64,000 bases of DNA from Siphonodentalium dalli (lineage: Eukaryota; Mollusca; Scaphopoda; Gadilida; Siphonodentaliidae), in assembly GCA_032622095.1 (NCBI GenBank), contig CP136068.1, forward strand, positions 158,731,465-158,795,464, in the 5' to 3' direction. Positions 62,901 to 64,000 of the stretch are shown piece after piece. The first letter of the stretch is position 1; every line of letters starts with the position of its first letter. Under the pieces are notes generated by a model. That model had not been told where the DNA came from. It searched no databases and saw only the letters and a program-made list of their open reading frames with translations. A program made the position numbers and the translations under genes.

Positions 62901-64000
62901 CATATAGGAACTACGGATAAACATATAGGAACTACGGGTAAACATATAGGAACTATACGGGTAAACATATAGGAACTACGGATAAACATATATGAACTAT
63001 ACGGGTAAACATATAGGTACTACGGGTAAACACATAGGAACTACGGATAAACATATATGAACTACGGATAAACATATAGGAACTATACGGGTAAACATAT
63101 AGGAACTACGGGTAAACACATAGGAACTACGGGTAAACATATATGAACTACGGATAAACATATAGGAACTACGGATAAACATAAAGGAACTACGGGTAAA
63201 CACATAGGAACTATACGGGTAAACATATAGGAACTACGGGTAAACACATAGGAACTATACGGGTAAACATATAGGAACTACGGATAAACATATAGGAACT
63301 GCGGGTAAACATATAGGTACTACGGGTAAACACATAGGAACTATACGGGTAAACATATAGGAACTACGGATAAACATATAGGAACTACGGATAAACATAT
63401 ATGAACTATACGGGTAAACACATAGGAACTATACGGGTAAACATATAGGAACTACGGATAAACATATAGGAACTATAAGGGTAAACATATAGGAACTACG
63501 GATAAACATATAGGAACTACGGGTAAACATATAGGAATTACGGGTAAACATATAGGAACTACGGGTAAACACATAGGAACTACGGATAAACATATAGGAA
63601 CTACGGGTAAACATATAGGAACTACGGGTAAACATATAGGAACTACGGGTAAACATATAGGAACTACGGGTAAACATATAGGAACTACGGATAAACATAT
63701 AGGAACTACGGATAAACATATAGGAACTACGGGTAAACATATAGGAACTACGGGTAAACATATAGGAACTACGGATAAACATATAGGAACTACGGATAAA
63801 CATATAGGAACTACGGGTAAACATATAGGAACTACGGATAAACATATAGGAACTACGGGTAAACACATAGGAACTATACGGGTAAACATATAGGAACTAC
63901 GGATAAACATATAGGAACAACGGATAAACATATAGGAACTACGGGTAAACATATAGGAACTACGGATAAACATATAGGAACTACGGGTAAACATATAGGA
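59997..64000 (+). repeat. Higher-order repeats, periods ~2377 and ~2163 bp
   Basis: The block starting at 59997 recurs at 62374 (2377 bp) and also matches 50039 and 52560. The block at 61266-61831 recurs at 63429-63994 (2163 bp) with few differences. The repeat continues beyond the window. Confidence 0.82.

Larger units (their letters stand above)
47129..64000 (+). repeat. 21/23-bp satellite array, continues past the window end
   Basis: Roughly 800 tandem units. The consensus is ACGGGTAAACATATAG followed by GAACT (21 bp). The commonest variants are GGAT for GGGT, CACATAGG for CATATAGG, TATATGAACT for TATAGGAACT, and a two-base insertion giving ATACGGG (23 bp). Variant order repeats over kilobases, giving higher-order structure. 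Minus-strand open frames of 60-173 codons repeat a seven-residue motif because 21 is a multiple of three, and two minus frames lack stops. The 23-bp units interrupt them. Not regarded as coding. Confidence 0.97.

Noticed and set aside
47192-63994. Dozens of minus-strand open frames of 60-173 codons repeating a seven-residue Met-Phe-(Thr/Ile)-Arg-Ser-Ser-Tyr motif or its frame-shifted partner.
   Set aside because: They follow mechanically from a 21-bp unit with two stop-free minus-strand frames. They overlap one another in two frames and end at 23-bp units; there is no start context, signal or flanking gene structure.
47129-64000. Telomere or CENP-B-box content in the terminal satellite.
   Set aside because: No TTAGGG-type runs and no match to the CENP-B box core (TTCG...CGGG spacing) in the consensus unit.

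Overview
The window looks like gene-poor, repeat-dominated eukaryotic nuclear DNA, probably from a marine invertebrate. The AT-rich background, the many foldback/MITE-like elements and a CCCCCTGCAACGAAG-type element (a class I associate from memory with mollusc and other invertebrate genomes) suggest this; the taxonomic guess is weak. I found no protein-coding gene, rRNA, tRNA or CRISPR array I would defend. Open frames exist, but they are short or are by-products of tandem repeats whose unit length is a multiple of three.

Positions 1-39466 are a macrosatellite. A unit of about 16-17.5 kb occurs as copy 1 (1-16022), copy 2 (16023-33545) and a truncated copy 3 (33546 to about 39466). Each full unit is a mosaic of small foldback elements, one piggyBac-like MITE with TTAA ends, CAGT/TA-ended long hairpins, a ~1.3 kb segment with inverted ends, a C-rich minisatellite, and a 5-7 kb array of a 38-bp satellite that reverses orientation part-way, making a giant inverted repeat. 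The array is followed by a short array of AAAACCCGGGTTTT palindromes. The copies are nearly identical but differ in array length, in a ~376-bp deletion in copy 3, and in substitutions shared in a patchwork pattern.

Positions 39466-47128 are single-copy sequence holding a ~2 kb CCCCCTG/CAGGGGG element built from ~160-bp subrepeats (40297-42248), a 27/29-bp minisatellite (42564-45097), and a small foldback (46114-46373).

Positions 47129-64000 are one continuous 21/23-bp satellite running off the end of the window. It carries higher-order periods of about 2.16, 2.38, 2.52 and 3.08 kb. The clustering of several unrelated tandem arrays fits heterochromatin (pericentromeric, subtelomeric or knob-like), but no telomere repeat or recognised centromere motif was seen. 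No genes work together here; the interest lies in the repeat architecture.
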